64,000 bases of DNA from Pectobacterium betavasculorum (GTDB lineage: Bacteria > Pseudomonadota > Gammaproteobacteria > Enterobacterales > Enterobacteriaceae). How positions within the stretch are numbered: the stretch's first letter is position 1; each line of letters begins with the position of its first letter. The stretch is taken from positions 20,142 through 84,141 of the forward strand of contig NZ_JQHM01000013.1 of assembly GCF_000749845.1 (NCBI RefSeq), in the 5' to 3' direction. Below, one piece after another: positions 1-9,823 of the stretch. The translations under genes were made by a program, and so were the position numbers. A model generated the notes under the pieces. It searched no databases and was not told the origin of the DNA. It was given only the letters and a program-made list of their open reading frames with translations.

Positions 1-1
1 C

Positions 2-826
2 ATTGAGCTGGCTAACCAGAGAGATGAGTGTGACGTATTAATTGTCGGGCGCGGAGGTGGTTCGCTGGAAGACCTCTGGAGCTTTAACGATGAGCGCGTA
101 GCCCGCGCTATCTTCGCCAGTCGCATCCCTATCGTCAGTGCTGTCGGCCATGAAACCGATGTCACCATCGCCGATTTCGTGGGTGACCTGCGTGCGCCCA
201 CACCGTCCGCCGCTGCCGAGTTAGTGAGTCGTAACCAACTTGAGCTGTTGCGCCAGATCCAGTCCCAGCGCCAGCGCCTGGAAATGGCGATGGACTACTA
301 CCTTGCCCAGCGCAATCGTGAGTTTACCCGGCTACACCATCGCTTGCAGCAGCAGCATCCGCAGCTCCGGCTGGCACGTCAGCAGGCTCAGTTGGTCAAA
401 CTGCGCCAGCGACTGGATGATGCCATGCAGCAGCAGCTTCGTCAGACCTCGCGCCGGAGTGAACGTTTACAACAGCGCCTGATGCAACAGCAGCCGCAGA
501 CCCGAATTCATCGAGCACAACAACGTTTACAGCAACTTAGCTATCAGATGCAGAGCGCGGTCGATCGTCAGTTGAATCAAAATAAGCAGAAGCTGGGCGT
601 CGTCTGTTCGCGGCTGGAAGGCGTTAGCCCGCTGGCAACGCTGGCACGAGGCTATAACGTCACCACAGCACCGGACGGTAAGGTGCTGAAAAATGTCGCG
701 CAAATTACTCCCGGTGAAACACTGAAAACCCGTTTGCAGGACGGCTGGGTGGAAAGTCAGGTCACGACGCTGGTTCCAAATCCAAGTTACGTGAAAAAGC
801 GCCGAAAACCCTCATCACAACCCTAA
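2..826 (+). CDS. xseA: Exodeoxyribonuclease VII large subunit, 3' part
   Basis: The large, catalytic subunit of exonuclease VII degrades single-stranded DNA in the cytoplasm together with the small subunit XseB. The reading frame is open from base 2, so the start and the N-terminal OB fold lie outside the window. Visible are the catalytic-domain segment with [11 protein letters not shown] and [11 protein letters not shown], then a long Gln/Arg-rich coiled coil (about bases 230-600) and the conserved tail ATLARGYNV. These are hallmarks of XseA. The neighbour order (xseA, then yfgJ and der) matches other Enterobacterales. Identification is secure. Confidence 0.96.
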   Translation: MELANQRDECDVLIVGRGGGSLEDLWSFNDERVARAIFASRIPIVSAVGHETDVTIADFVGDLRAPTPSAAAELVSRNQLELLRQIQSQRQRLEMAMDYYLAQRNREFTRLHHRLQQQHPQLRLARQQAQLVKLRQRLDDAMQQQLRQTSRRSERLQQRLMQQQPQTRIHRAQQRLQQLSYQMQSAVDRQLNQNKQKLGVVCSRLEGVSPLATLARGYNVTTAPDGKVLKNVAQITPGETLKTRLQDGWVESQVTTLVPNPSYVKKRRKPSSQP

Positions 827-1042
827 AAACCATGCGATTAGCATAAAATTCACAGCATGGGGATTTATCCTAAAACGACGGCGATCCCCCATTCTTGCCT
901 CTGGCATCTGAACTATACTCATTTCCAGCTCACTAAAATTTATGCCCGTCATACTTCAAGCCGCATATTCGCTGTGAAGCTGATGGGATAACAATACAGT
1001 GAGCTTTATTGATCGTCTGTGTTACCCCTGATGAGCGTTTTC

Positions 1043-1054
1043 AAGGAGATGAGG
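1043..1054 (+). promoter_or_regulatory. Ribosome binding site of the M4 protease
   Basis: A strong purine-rich Shine-Dalgarno stretch, AAGGAGATGAGG, lies just before the ATG at 1056 and fixes this as the start. The 229 bases between xseA and this gene hold no gene. I see no convincing terminator for xseA there. Confidence 0.7.
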
Positions 1055-1055
1055 T

Positions 1056-2099
1056 ATGAAGTCCAGACCGATTTGTAGCGTGATACCCCCTTATATTTTG
1101 CATCGTATTATTGCAAACGGCACCGACGAGCAGCGCCACTGCGCGCAACAAACGCTGATGCACGTTCAGTCATTAATGGTCAGCCACAATCCGCGCCCAG
1201 AACCTCATGAGAAACTGCCCGCCGGGCAGGCAAATCGCATCATCCACGACGCAGAACAGCTACAACAGTTACCCGGAAAACTGGTACGTACAGAAGGCCA
1301 ATCCAGCAACGGTGATGTCGCCGTAGATGAAGCCTACGACTATCTCGGCGTAACCTATGACTTCTTCTGGAAGATTTTCCAACGTAATTCGCTGGACGCT
1401 GAAGGGCTGACGCTGTCTGGCACCGTGCATTACGGTCAGGATTATCAGAATGCCTTCTGGACCGGGCAGCAGATGGTTTTTGGGGATGGCGACGGCAAAA
1501 TATTCAACCGTTTCACGATTGCACTCGATGTGATTGCACATGAACTCACTCATGGCATCACCGAACATGAAGCGGGACTGATTTATTTCCGACAGTCAGG
1601 CGCCCTCAATGAATCGCTGTCCGACGTCTTTGGTTCCATGGTCAAACAGTATCATTTAGGACAAACCGCTGAGCAGGCCGACTGGTTTATCGGCGCCGAG
1701 CTTCTGGCAGACGGTATCCATGGCATGGGACTACGCTCTATGTCTCATCCAGGTACTGCGTATGATGATGAGCTATTGGGTATCGATCCCCAGCCCTCTC
1801 ACATGAATGAATATGTAAATACGCGTGAAGATAACGGCGGTGTACATTTGAATTCGGGCATTCCCAACCGGGCATTCTATCTGACGGCCATCGCGCTAGG
1901 AGGCCACTCTTGGGAAAAAGCGGGCCGAATCTGGTACGACACGCTGTGTGATAAAACGCTACCACAAAATGCGGATTTCGAGATTTTCGCGCGCCATACT
2001 ATTCAACATGCAGCCCAACGCTTTAACCAAACCGTTGCTGACATCGTCCAGCAATCGTGGGAAACCGTGGGCGTGGAGGTACGGAAGGAGTTCTTATGA
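1056..2099 (+). CDS. prt1: Protealysin-like M4 metalloprotease (Prt1-type)
   Basis: This is a thermolysin-family zinc metalloprotease of 347 aa. HELTH (residues 162-166) supplies the zinc ligands and catalytic Glu, E186 in NESLSD is the third ligand, and H264 in GGVHLNSG is the likely transition-state His. There is no Sec signal peptide. The first ~50 residues instead look like the short propeptide of the protealysin subgroup, with the PPYxLxxI motif at residues 11-18. Erwinia carotovora Prt1, described as a minor extracellular protease, is the closest named relative. The stop codon overlaps the start of the next gene (ATGA), so the two are translationally coupled. How it leaves the cell is not evident from the sequence. 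Confidence 0.93.
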   Translation: MKSRPICSVIPPYILHRIIANGTDEQRHCAQQTLMHVQSLMVSHNPRPEPHEKLPAGQANRIIHDAEQLQQLPGKLVRTEGQSSNGDVAVDEAYDYLGVTYDFFWKIFQRNSLDAEGLTLSGTVHYGQDYQNAFWTGQQMVFGDGDGKIFNRFTIALDVIAHELTHGITEHEAGLIYFRQSGALNESLSDVFGSMVKQYHLGQTAEQADWFIGAELLADGIHGMGLRSMSHPGTAYDDELLGIDPQPSHMNEYVNTREDNGGVHLNSGIPNRAFYLTAIALGGHSWEKAGRIWYDTLCDKTLPQNADFEIFARHTIQHAAQRFNQTVADIVQQSWETVGVEVRKEFL

Positions 2100-2440
2100 A
2101 AACGATGCCGGATCTCAACGACGACGCCACTATTGAACTGGCACGTGAAGGAGGATTCGCCTGGATTCCCAAGCTGGCGGGGACGCGACGTTTCGCACTC
2201 GCCAGTGTGCCATCATCCGAACGGGAGCGTATTTGTAATGCGATCCGCAATGCTTTCCCTCAGGCTCGCGAGCCCGGCAAACCAGACAGTCCGGGCCGTG
2301 GCGACCAATTTTATTATCGTATCAGTATTAGCTACAGCCACCCGCAGCAGAATCAGTATGCCGATATTATTTTGCTAATCCCGGAAGACAACGCGCCGCC
2401 GGAGCTGGCTGAGCTGTGGCGCAACGGCCTACCTCAGTGA
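2096..2440 (+). CDS. Emfourin-like inhibitor of the upstream M4 protease
   Basis: This 114-aa protein has no signal peptide and is encoded directly behind the protease, with a 4-base ATGA overlap. GGAAGGAG at 2083-2090 is an ideal ribosome site for the ATG at 2096, so I prefer it to the in-frame ATG at 2057. The sequence starts with a 'xxIELAREGGFAWIPxL' segment and has a central YYRISISY and a C-terminal 'PPELAELWR' segment. This fits emfourin (M4in), the protein inhibitor found beside protealysin genes in Serratia. Its role would be to block the cytoplasmic protease. The family call rests on context plus recognisable sequence pattern, without alignment. Confidence 0.8.
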   Translation: MKTMPDLNDDATIELAREGGFAWIPKLAGTRRFALASVPSSERERICNAIRNAFPQAREPGKPDSPGRGDQFYYRISISYSHPQQNQYADIILLIPEDNAPPELAELWRNGLPQ

Positions 2441-2465
2441 CAGAAGATGAGTAGTAACGACGAAT

Positions 2466-2690
2466 TTAATCGGCAAGCGTATAGCTAAATACCACCTGCC
2501 GTTTGGAAATCATCCCGTGCTGCTGGCAAAAATAATCCACCGCGCCGCAGGCTTTCAATTCCTGAAGCAAGTGCTTACATTCAGGACATGTAGCCTCACG
2601 CAGATAATGCTGCTGGCAGGCAGTACACTGAAATGTGTTGCCGGTTTGCCAGCCCATCACGCTATGGCAGTGTGGACAGATTGCATCCAT
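2466..2690 (-). CDS. yfgJ: Zinc-ribbon protein YfgJ
   Basis: This small (74 aa) cytoplasmic protein carries eight cysteines in paired zinc-knuckle arrangement (C5/C8, C22/C25, C35/C38, C48/C55), which suggests two zinc ribbons. E. coli YfgJ has the same size and also lies next to der. Its biochemical role is unknown. It is convergent with the protease-inhibitor operon, leaving 25 bases between the two stop codons. Confidence 0.85.
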   Translation of the reverse strand: MDAICPHCHSVMGWQTGNTFQCTACQQHYLREATCPECKHLLQELKACGAVDYFCQQHGMISKRQVVFSYTLAD

Positions 2691-2739
2691 CTTATCGCCT
2701 CCCGACCTTATCGCTAAACATGTGCGCTCAACGCTCGTG

Positions 2740-3699
2740 TTAAATCACGCCCAGTGAGCGTAAAAAGTAGAGTCCTAGCGCAATCACAAAGAAGCCTCCC
2801 GCTGTCGTCAGCCCGATGATATTCGCCGCCAGCGTGGCGTTCCCCCCCATCGCCCGCGTCATCACGTAGCTTCCCGATGCCGTCGGCGTTGAGGAAAACA
2901 GGAAGATAATACCCAGTTCAACGCCCCGGAAACCAGCCATCCATCCCCCGAACGTCAACAGTCCTGGAACGACCAGCAGCTTAGCCACGGAGGAAAGCAT
3001 GGCGACGTTGGACGAGCGAAACATACTGCGCCATTCCAGACTTGCTCCAGCACAGAGTAACGCCAGTGGCAGCGCCATTGAGGAAATAAAACCGCCCGTT
3101 TGCTTAACCACGGTAGGTATCGGTAAATGGCTCTGCGCATATGCGGCACCACAGAGTAAACCGATAATCAGCGGGTTGGTGACAATACCGCGCAGCAGCG
3201 TGCTCACCGGAATACGCTGATCCGGGGACTGCCGCTGCAAACTGCGCGTTAGCGTAATAACGGACAGCGCATTGAACATAATCACCGTCACCATCAGATA
3301 CATTGACCCGACGGCAACGCCCTCCTCACCATAGGCACTCATCGCAAACGCCATGCCCATAATGCCGGTGTTGGAACGGAAACCACCCTGAACGAAGATG
3401 CCTCTCTCTGTGGGTTCCTTGACCAGGCGAAGCGCCACTATCTCCAGTAGCAGGAAGGTCGCCAACGTCCCTACTGTGCCATACACCACGAGCGGCCACT
3501 GCTCTGAGAACGCCTGATGATTGGTCGCGACACTGAAAAACAGCAAACAAGGCAGAGAAAGGTTGAATACTAACCGCATCGCAGCGTCGCAAAAAGCATC
3601 GTTCAACAAATTCAGCTTACGCAATGCCACACCGATTAATAGCATCAGTAGATTAGGCATCGTGACGTTGAACGCAAAACTCCAGGTTTCCCAGGACAT
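2740..3699 (-). CDS. AEC-family (auxin efflux carrier type) permease
   Basis: A 319-aa inner-membrane protein with about ten hydrophobic segments. It opens with the family's typical N-terminus (PNLLMLLIGVALRK) and ends in a hydrophobic hairpin region. Bacterial AEC members export or exchange small carboxylates or amino acids; the substrate here cannot be told from sequence. AAGGAAAG lies immediately upstream of the ATG at 3699, supporting the start. It is inserted between yfgJ and der, which are adjacent in E. coli, so this is a lineage-specific addition. Confidence 0.88.
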   Translation of the reverse strand: MSWETWSFAFNVTMPNLLMLLIGVALRKLNLLNDAFCDAAMRLVFNLSLPCLLFFSVATNHQAFSEQWPLVVYGTVGTLATFLLLEIVALRLVKEPTERGIFVQGGFRSNTGIMGMAFAMSAYGEEGVAVGSMYLMVTVIMFNALSVITLTRSLQRQSPDQRIPVSTLLRGIVTNPLIIGLLCGAAYAQSHLPIPTVVKQTGGFISSMALPLALLCAGASLEWRSMFRSSNVAMLSSVAKLLVVPGLLTFGGWMAGFRGVELGIIFLFSSTPTASGSYVMTRAMGGNATLAANIIGLTTAGGFFVIALGLYFLRSLGVI

Positions 3700-3753
3700 G
3701 ACTTTCCTTGAATATTATTTGTTTTGTTAACTACAGTTTGTTTCGTCTCAGAT

Positions 3754-3784
3754 AAAACGGGGCGAATATCGCTATTCGCCCCGT
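3754..3784 (-). terminator. Rho-independent terminator after der
   Basis: Read on the minus strand, the near-perfect inverted repeat CGGGGCGAAT...ATTCGCCCCG is followed by TTTT. It lies just past the der stop codon. Confidence 0.85.
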
Positions 3785-3791
3785 TAGTAAA

Positions 3792-5279
3792 TCACTTACT
3801 TTTTTTAAGGTGTGACATCAGCCGCTTACGCTTGCGTAGCTGGTTTGGTGTCAGCGTGTTGCGCTTGTCCGCAAAAGGGTTTTCCCCTTCTTTAAACTGA
3901 ATACGAATCGGCGTGCCCATCACTTCCAGCGAACGGCGATAGTAGTTCATCAGATAGCGTTTGTAGGAATCCGGCAGGTCTTTCACCTGATTACCGTGGA
4001 TCACTACAATCGGTGGGTTATAACCCCCGGCATGTGCATATTTCAGCTTCACGCGGCGACCACGCACTAGCGGCGGTTGGTGATCGTCTGCCGCCATCTG
4101 CATAACACGCGTCAACATCGCCGTGCTTACACGACGAGTCGCGCAAGAATAGGCTTCGGCAACCGACTCAAACAGGTTACCTACACCGCTACCGTGTAGC
4201 GCAGAAATGAAGTGAATGCGGGCAAAATCGATAAAGCCGAGGCGCAGATCCAGCGTATCTTTCACCTGATCACGCACTTCCTGCGACAGGCCATCCCATT
4301 TGTTCACCACGATCACCAGTGAGCGCCCACTATTGAGGATAAAGCCCAGCAGCGAGAGATCCTGATCGGAAATGCCTTCACGCGCATCAATAACCAACAG
4401 CACTACGTTAGCATCTTCGATCGCCTGTAGCGTCTTGATAACGGAGAATTTCTCAACCGTTTCAGTGACTTTACCGCGCTTACGCACCCCAGCGGTATCA
4501 ATCAGAATATATTCACGTTCGTCGCGTACCATCGGGATGTAGATACTGTCACGCGTCGTGCCCGGCATGTCGTACACCACCACGCGTTCTTCACCCAGAA
4601 TACGGTTAGTCAGCGTGGATTTACCCACGTTCGGACGCCCGACAATCGCCAGTTTGATCGGCAAATCTTCAGGATTGAAATCGTCTTCCGCTTCTTCTTC
4701 GCTGGCCTGTTCTTCCGCTTCTAACGCCGCCCAATAAGCGGCATTCTCTTCTTCTTCGGTTAGCTCGACCGGCTCTTCTATTTCATCTTGTACAAACGGC
4801 AGCAGAACCGTTTCCAGCAGCGACGTCACGCCACGGCCATGAGATGCTGCGATCGCATAGACTTCTCCCATACCGAGCGAGTAAAAATCTGCCGTGACCA
4901 TATCTGGATCAAGGCCATCGGTTTTGTTAGCAACCAGTACCGTCATCTTTTCGCGGCTGCGCAAATGCTTGGCAATACCTTCATCCGCAGGCATCAACCC
5001 CGCCCGAGCATCCACCATGAACAGCACGATGTCCGCCTCTTCAATCGCCACCAGCGATTGACCGGCCATGCGCGTTTCCACACCGTCTTCTGTACCGTCG
5101 ATACCACCAGTATCGACGATAATAAATTCATGCCCTTCAACTTCTGCACGACCATACTTGCGGTCACGAGTCAGCCCAGGGAAATCCGCCACCAATGCAT
5201 CACGAGTGCGCGTTAAGCGGTTAAATAGCGTGGATTTCCCCACATTCGGGCGCCCGACCAGCGCGACGACAGGTATCAT
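3792..5279 (-). CDS. der: Ribosome-assembly GTPase Der (EngA)
   Basis: Essential GTPase with two consecutive G domains that acts in 50S ribosomal subunit maturation. G1 P-loops GRPNVGKST occur at residues 9-17 and 214-222, G3 motifs DTGG at 56 and DTAG at 261, and G4 motifs NKTD at 118 and NKWD near 327. An acidic linker rich in Glu (about 166-205) separates the domains, and a basic KH-like domain ends the protein ([13 protein letters not shown]). The 495-aa length is normal. It is the last gene before a strong terminator and follows bamB by 144 bases. Confidence 0.98.
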   Translation of the reverse strand: MIPVVALVGRPNVGKSTLFNRLTRTRDALVADFPGLTRDRKYGRAEVEGHEFIIVDTGGIDGTEDGVETRMAGQSLVAIEEADIVLFMVDARAGLMPADEGIAKHLRSREKMTVLVANKTDGLDPDMVTADFYSLGMGEVYAIAASHGRGVTSLLETVLLPFVQDEIEEPVELTEEEENAAYWAALEAEEQASEEEAEDDFNPEDLPIKLAIVGRPNVGKSTLTNRILGEERVVVYDMPGTTRDSIYIPMVRDEREYILIDTAGVRKRGKVTETVEKFSVIKTLQAIEDANVVLLVIDAREGISDQDLSLLGFILNSGRSLVIVVNKWDGLSQEVRDQVKDTLDLRLGFIDFARIHFISALHGSGVGNLFESVAEAYSCATRRVSTAMLTRVMQMAADDHQPPLVRGRRVKLKYAHAGGYNPPIVVIHGNQVKDLPDSYKRYLMNYYRRSLEVMGTPIRIQFKEGENPFADKRNTLTPNQLRKRKRLMSHLKKSK

Positions 5280-5335
5280 TGTTACAACCTCATTACTTAT
5301 ATTTCAATACGTTACAGCGAAATACTCGCTGACGA

Positions 5336-5376
5336 TAAAAAGACGAAACGGCCCCTGATAGTGTCAGGAGCCGTTA
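5336..5376 (-). terminator. Rho-independent terminator after bamB
   Basis: On the minus strand ACGGCTCCTGA pairs with TCAGGGGCCGT and is followed by a T-rich run (TTTCGTCTTTTT). It separates bamB from der, so der probably has its own promoter. Confidence 0.8.
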
Positions 5377-5423
5377 TGGGAACGCATCCAAAAGCGCTGC
5401 GCTCCGAATCAATACGGGATTAC

Positions 5424-6605
5424 TTAGCGAGTGAACGCGTAGACATCACCGTTTTTCGCCTGAATCAGCAGCTTATCGCTGGCAACCACAGGCTTGCTCA
5501 GGAAACCAGAGCTATCCACTTTTTGTTGTGCCACAAAGCGGCCATCTGCGGTATTCAGCCAGTGCAGGTACCCTTCGGTATCGCCCACAACCAGATAACC
5601 GTTATACAGCGCCGGAGCCGTTAGATTACGGTGCAACAAATCGCTTTGACGCCACAGGCTCACGCCACCGTTGGTGTTCAATGCAACAACGCGATCGTCC
5701 TGATCAACCAGATAGATGCGGTCGCCGTCAATGATGAAATCATGCACTGAACCCAGTTCACGTTTCCACAGAACCTGACCAGAACGCAGATCCAGCGCAG
5801 TCATGTTGCCATTGTACCCTAGCGCGTAAACCACTTCGCCCGCGACCACTGGCGTCGTGTCGACATCGTTCAGACGATCGATTTCGGTTGCGCCACTCGG
5901 CTGCGAAATACGCTGTTGCCAGATAAGCTGACCCTGATTGATCATTACGGCATTCACACGACCGTTATCACCGCCGACAATCGCCGCACCAAATGCCGTT
6001 GTCGGTGCAGATTCACCGCGCAAAGACAGCGTCGGCATATCCAGGTTAACGCTCCACTTGATTGCACCATCCGCTTCATTCAAGGCCTGCAACATACCGT
6101 TGCTGGTATGAATCAGTACGACACCATCACTAACGACAGGGCGAGACAGCGCTTCACCTGCCACTTTAGTCTGCCATACCGGCGTACCATCTTCTGCATT
6201 CAGCGCGTAGACCTGTGCCTTTTCGCTGCCGACATAGACATGGTTACCAGAAACCGTTACTCCGCCAGACAGCAGCGCCGGATTATTGCGGGAGAAGAAA
6301 TTGGTCTTCTCTGATAAATCGGCACGCCAAATCTCTTTGCCGTCGCTAAGATCCATGGCTTTCACCGTGCCACGACGAGCGGCAGCAAAAACGTGATTAT
6401 CCTGCCATGCTGGGTGAAGGTTGGAATAAAACTCACCCACCCCACTCCCAACCGAGCTGTTCCACACCTTGGTTGGCGTGAACTGGTTTTCCACCTGCGG
6501 CAGTGGAGACATAGTGACGACATCTTCTTCGCTGTTAAACAGCGAGCATCCGCTCAGCAGGGCAACAGAAACCAGTCCTACCAACAGTGTTTTACGCAAT
6601 TGCAT
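5424..6605 (-). CDS. bamB: Outer membrane protein assembly factor BamB
   Basis: Lipoprotein of the BAM complex, anchored to the inner face of the outer membrane, that assists beta-barrel protein insertion. The N-terminus is a lipoprotein signal with lipobox LLSGC (Cys20). The remainder consists of eight-bladed propeller repeats of the PQQ type, such as 'VYALNAEDGTPVWQ' and 'VVALNTNGGVSLWR'. Length 393 aa matches the family. It lies 10 bases downstream of yfgM in the hisS-yfgM-bamB run. Confidence 0.97.
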   Translation of the reverse strand: MQLRKTLLVGLVSVALLSGCSLFNSEEDVVTMSPLPQVENQFTPTKVWNSSVGSGVGEFYSNLHPAWQDNHVFAAARRGTVKAMDLSDGKEIWRADLSEKTNFFSRNNPALLSGGVTVSGNHVYVGSEKAQVYALNAEDGTPVWQTKVAGEALSRPVVSDGVVLIHTSNGMLQALNEADGAIKWSVNLDMPTLSLRGESAPTTAFGAAIVGGDNGRVNAVMINQGQLIWQQRISQPSGATEIDRLNDVDTTPVVAGEVVYALGYNGNMTALDLRSGQVLWKRELGSVHDFIIDGDRIYLVDQDDRVVALNTNGGVSLWRQSDLLHRNLTAPALYNGYLVVGDTEGYLHWLNTADGRFVAQQKVDSSGFLSKPVVASDKLLIQAKNGDVYAFTR

Positions 6606-6615
6606 GGAATTCCTC

Positions 6616-7236
6616 TTAGCTGGACAGGTTATTCAGTTTCATGCGCAGTAACGCTTGCTGTGCCTGCGATGGATTGGAAGACAACCCTTTGTTGTACGCA
6701 TCACGCGCAGCCTGATTGTCACCTTTGCTCACCAGAATATCGCCACGCACCTCTGCTACCTGTGATGCCCAGCCTTCCAGTTTGATGGCATCCAACGTTT
6801 TCAACGCATCATCCGCTTTGTTTTCCTGTAGCTGAACCCGCGCCAGACGCAGATTCACTACCGCCAGCAGGTCGGCATCTTTAGTTTGCGACTGTGCCTG
6901 TACGAGCTGCTGTGCTGCTTTAGCGAAATCTTTCTGATCAACGTAATGGCGAGCCAGTTCCAGAGAAGCCAGCGCACCATAGGTATTCTTATTCTCAGCC
7001 GTAAATTTTTCTGTTGAAGCAATCGCTTCAGATTTGCCTTCAGCCAGTTGCTCCGTCACCTGCTGATAAGACGCAGATGCCGCCTGCACGCTGTCATTTT
7101 GATGGCTTTGCCAGAAACGCCAGCCAACCAGTGCACCAACGCCCAACACAACACCGACAACTAACGCCTTTCCATTCTCCGCGAGGAAACGACGTAGTGC
7201 ATCAACCTGTTCATTCTCTGTGGTATAGACTTCCAC
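6616..7236 (-). CDS. yfgM: YfgM, inner-membrane TPR protein of the SecYEG/PpiD network
   Basis: A membrane-anchored periplasmic protein of 206 aa that in E. coli associates with PpiD and the Sec translocon. I place the start at the GTG at 7236 (VEVYTTENEQ), with GAGGAG about 8 bases upstream; the longer frame from 7314 would run into hisS. One transmembrane segment (VVGVVLGVGALVGWRFW) follows a short cytoplasmic tail, then TPR-like helices such as 'NTYGALASLELARHYV'. It starts 13 bases after the hisS stop, so it is co-transcribed. Confidence 0.93.
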   Translation of the reverse strand: MEVYTTENEQVDALRRFLAENGKALVVGVVLGVGALVGWRFWQSHQNDSVQAASASYQQVTEQLAEGKSEAIASTEKFTAENKNTYGALASLELARHYVDQKDFAKAAQQLVQAQSQTKDADLLAVVNLRLARVQLQENKADDALKTLDAIKLEGWASQVAEVRGDILVSKGDNQAARDAYNKGLSSNPSQAQQALLRMKLNNLSS

Positions 7237-7249
7237 GGTGTCTCTCTCC

Positions 7250-8524
7250 TCAACCCAGTAACGTTGCCAGCCGCGATGCGACGTCGGCCTGTGCCAATGT
7301 ATCCTGCTCGCCATTGCTCAGATTCTTAACCACAACCTGACCGGCCGCCACTTCATTTTCGCCTAATACCAATGCAACCCGTGCGCCCCATTTATCAGCG
7401 CGAGCGAATTGTTTCTTAAAGTTGCCGCCGCCGTAATTGGTCATCAATTTCAACTGTGGCAATGCATCACGTAATTTCTCCGCCAGCTGCATTGCGGCAA
7501 CCTGCGTTCCCGCGCCGGAAGAAATCAGGTAAGCATCTACACTTGGCAGTGCTTTGAAATCCGGATTCACAGACTGCACCAGCAGAACCAGACGCTCCAG
7601 CCCCATTGCAAAACCGACCGCTGGCGTCGCGTGTCCGCCCAGTTGCTCCACCATACCATCATAACGCCCACCGGCACAGACCGTGCCCTGAGCGCCCAGA
7701 CTGGTCGTCACCCACTCAAATACGGTGCGGTTATAGTAATCCAAACCACGGACCAGACGCGGATTAACGGTATATGGGATACCGGACTGCGTTAAAAGTT
7801 CACCCAGTGCTTCAAAGTGTGCTCGCGATTCATCATCCAGATAGTCTGTCAGCACAGGCGCGTCATTCAGCAATTCTTGAATCTGTGGATTTTTCGTATC
7901 CAGTACGCGCAACGGGTTAGTGTACATCCGTCGCAGGCAGTCTTCATCAAGCTGATCTTTATGCTGTTCGAGAAACGCGACTAACGCTTCGCGATAGCGG
8001 GCACGCGCGTCTAACGAACCAATCGAGTTCAGTTCCAATTTAACATGATCGGCGATGCCAAGTACTCGCCACCAGCGGGCTGTCATCAGGATCAGTTCGG
8101 CATCAATATCCGGCCCTTGCAGACCAAACACTTCACAGCCCAACTGATGGAACTGGCGGTAGCGCCCTTTCTGTGGACGCTCGTAGCGGAACATCGGGCC
8201 GACATACCACAGCCGCTGTTCCTGATTGTAGAGAATACCGTGCTCAATACCGGCGCGAACACAGCCTGCTGTCCCTTCCGGGCGCAGCGTCAGGCTATCG
8301 CCATTGCGATCGTCAAAGGTATACATCTCTTTTTCGACGACATCAGTCACTTCGCCGATAGCGCGCTTAAACAGCGGCGTTTGCTCAACAATCGGCAAAC
8401 GAATTTCATTATAGCCGTAGCCGCTGAGCACCTGTTTCAGGCTATTTTCAATACGCTGCCACAACGCCGTTTCGGCTGGCAGGTAATCGTTCATGCCGCG
8501 AATGGCTTGAATATTTTTTGCCAC
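7250..8524 (-). CDS. hisS: Histidyl-tRNA synthetase
   Basis: Class II synthetase that charges tRNA-His in the cytoplasm. The signature elements are visible: motif 2-like '[15 protein letters not shown]', the histidine-specific '[15 protein letters not shown]', motif 3 'GFAMGLERL' and a C-terminal anticodon-binding domain. Length 424 aa is typical. It lies downstream of ispG, as in other Enterobacterales. Confidence 0.98.
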   Translation of the reverse strand: MAKNIQAIRGMNDYLPAETALWQRIENSLKQVLSGYGYNEIRLPIVEQTPLFKRAIGEVTDVVEKEMYTFDDRNGDSLTLRPEGTAGCVRAGIEHGILYNQEQRLWYVGPMFRYERPQKGRYRQFHQLGCEVFGLQGPDIDAELILMTARWWRVLGIADHVKLELNSIGSLDARARYREALVAFLEQHKDQLDEDCLRRMYTNPLRVLDTKNPQIQELLNDAPVLTDYLDDESRAHFEALGELLTQSGIPYTVNPRLVRGLDYYNRTVFEWVTTSLGAQGTVCAGGRYDGMVEQLGGHATPAVGFAMGLERLVLLVQSVNPDFKALPSVDAYLISSGAGTQVAAMQLAEKLRDALPQLKLMTNYGGGNFKKQFARADKWGARVALVLGENEVAAGQVVVKNLSNGEQDTLAQADVASRLATLLG

Positions 8525-8633
8525 GTCAGTTCTCTATGCTTTTTTCAAAAAATAAACCCGATTATAGAGGGATTGTCGTCGCATCTTCAATGCGAGGCAT
8601 CCCCATCGGGTTCAGGAATCGTGAATTAGGCGG

Positions 8634-8651
8634 GTGACGGCATACCGTCAC
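8634..8651. other. Short hairpin between ispG and hisS
   Basis: GTGACGG and CCGTCAC, separated by four bases, form a perfect 7-bp stem a few bases past the ispG stop. No T-run follows on the minus strand, so it is at best a pause or mRNA-stabilising structure. Confidence 0.4.
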
Positions 8652-8661
8652 GCCGTCAGAG

Positions 8662-9783
8662 TTACTTATCCACCAGATTGACGGTAATACGCTGATTTTC
8701 GTCCATCATAGAGGCTTTCGCGCGGATCTTGGCTTCTAACTGATCGATCATCTGTTCGTTATCAAAGCGTTCTCTCTGCCGCACGCCGTCTTCATAGAAG
8801 CCGCTCTTATTATGCCCACCCGTAACACCAATGGTAGACACCAGCGCTTCACCGGGGCCATTCACCACGCAACCGATAATCGAGACGTCCATCGGCGTAA
8901 TGAGATCTTCCAGCCTTTGCTCCAATGCGTTCACCGTACCTATCACGTCAAACTCCTGACGAGAGCAGGTCGGGCAAGCAATGAAGTTAATTCCGCGCGC
9001 ACGAATGCGCAGTGACTTCAGGATATCGAAGCCGACTTTCACTTCTTCAACCGGATCGGCGGCCAATGAGATACGCAGCGTATCACCAATACCTTCAGAC
9101 AGCAGCAGACCGAGACCAATAGCCGATTTCACCGCACCGCTACGTGCACCACCAGCTTCGGTGATACCAAGGTGCAAAGGCTGATCGATACGCGCCGCCA
9201 GCAGGCGATAGGATTGCACGGCCAGGAAAACATCCGAGGCTTTAACACTGACTTTAAACTGATCGAAATTCAGACGGTCGAGGATATCAACATGCCGCAT
9301 CGCCGATTCCAGCAATGCTTCTGGCGTTGGCTCGCCGTATTTTTCCTGCAAATCCTTTTCCAGCGAACCGCCATTAACACCAATACGGATCGGGATATTG
9401 TTATAACGCGCGCAGTCGACAACCGAGCGAATACGCTCTTCGTTACCAATATTACCGGGATTGATACGCAGACAGTCGACGCCGTATTCCGCGACTTTCA
9501 GTGCGATGCGGTAATCAAAATGAATGTCTGCGACGAGCGGGACATTTACCTGCTGTTTAATAAGTTTAAAGGCTTCCGCCGCGTCCATAGTTGGTACGGA
9601 AACGCGGACGATATCGACGCCAACACGCTCCAGCGCTTTGATTTGATTGACGGTTGCTTCAACGTCGGTGGTTCGTGTGTTGGTCATGGATTGCACCGCA
9701 ATCGGCGCACCATCACCAACAGGCACCTTGCCGACGTAAATCCGTGTTGATTTTCGACGGGTTATGGGTGCAGCGTTATGCAT
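8662..9783 (-). CDS. ispG: 4-hydroxy-3-methylbut-2-enyl diphosphate synthase (flavodoxin)
   Basis: Penultimate enzyme of the MEP isoprenoid pathway, converting MEcPP to HMBPP with a [4Fe-4S] cluster. The cluster cysteines are visible in ACPTCSR and in [12 protein letters not shown]. The N-terminal TIM-barrel part contains '[12 protein letters not shown]' and 'RINPGNIG'. Length 373 aa is standard. It follows rodZ by about 40 bases in the pilW-rodZ-ispG-hisS run. Its Fe-S dependence is notable given the isc operon elsewhere in this window, but no direct link is implied. Confidence 0.98.
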   Translation of the reverse strand: MHNAAPITRRKSTRIYVGKVPVGDGAPIAVQSMTNTRTTDVEATVNQIKALERVGVDIVRVSVPTMDAAEAFKLIKQQVNVPLVADIHFDYRIALKVAEYGVDCLRINPGNIGNEERIRSVVDCARYNNIPIRIGVNGGSLEKDLQEKYGEPTPEALLESAMRHVDILDRLNFDQFKVSVKASDVFLAVQSYRLLAARIDQPLHLGITEAGGARSGAVKSAIGLGLLLSEGIGDTLRISLAADPVEEVKVGFDILKSLRIRARGINFIACPTCSRQEFDVIGTVNALEQRLEDLITPMDVSIIGCVVNGPGEALVSTIGVTGGHNKSGFYEDGVRQRERFDNEQMIDQLEAKIRAKASMMDENQRITVNLVDK

Positions 9784-9823
9784 TACTTCATCTCCAACAT
9801 TGCAGTCTTACCTAAACAACACG

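Noticed and set aside
945..1000. Possible remnant of an enterobacterial intergenic repeat (CATACTTCAAGCCGCAT)
   Set aside because: Only one short arm is recognisable and no matching partner was found nearby, so it is not listed as a feature.
4788..5216. 142-codon plus-strand frame opposite der
   Set aside because: It is antisense to the first GTPase domain of der, which is intact.
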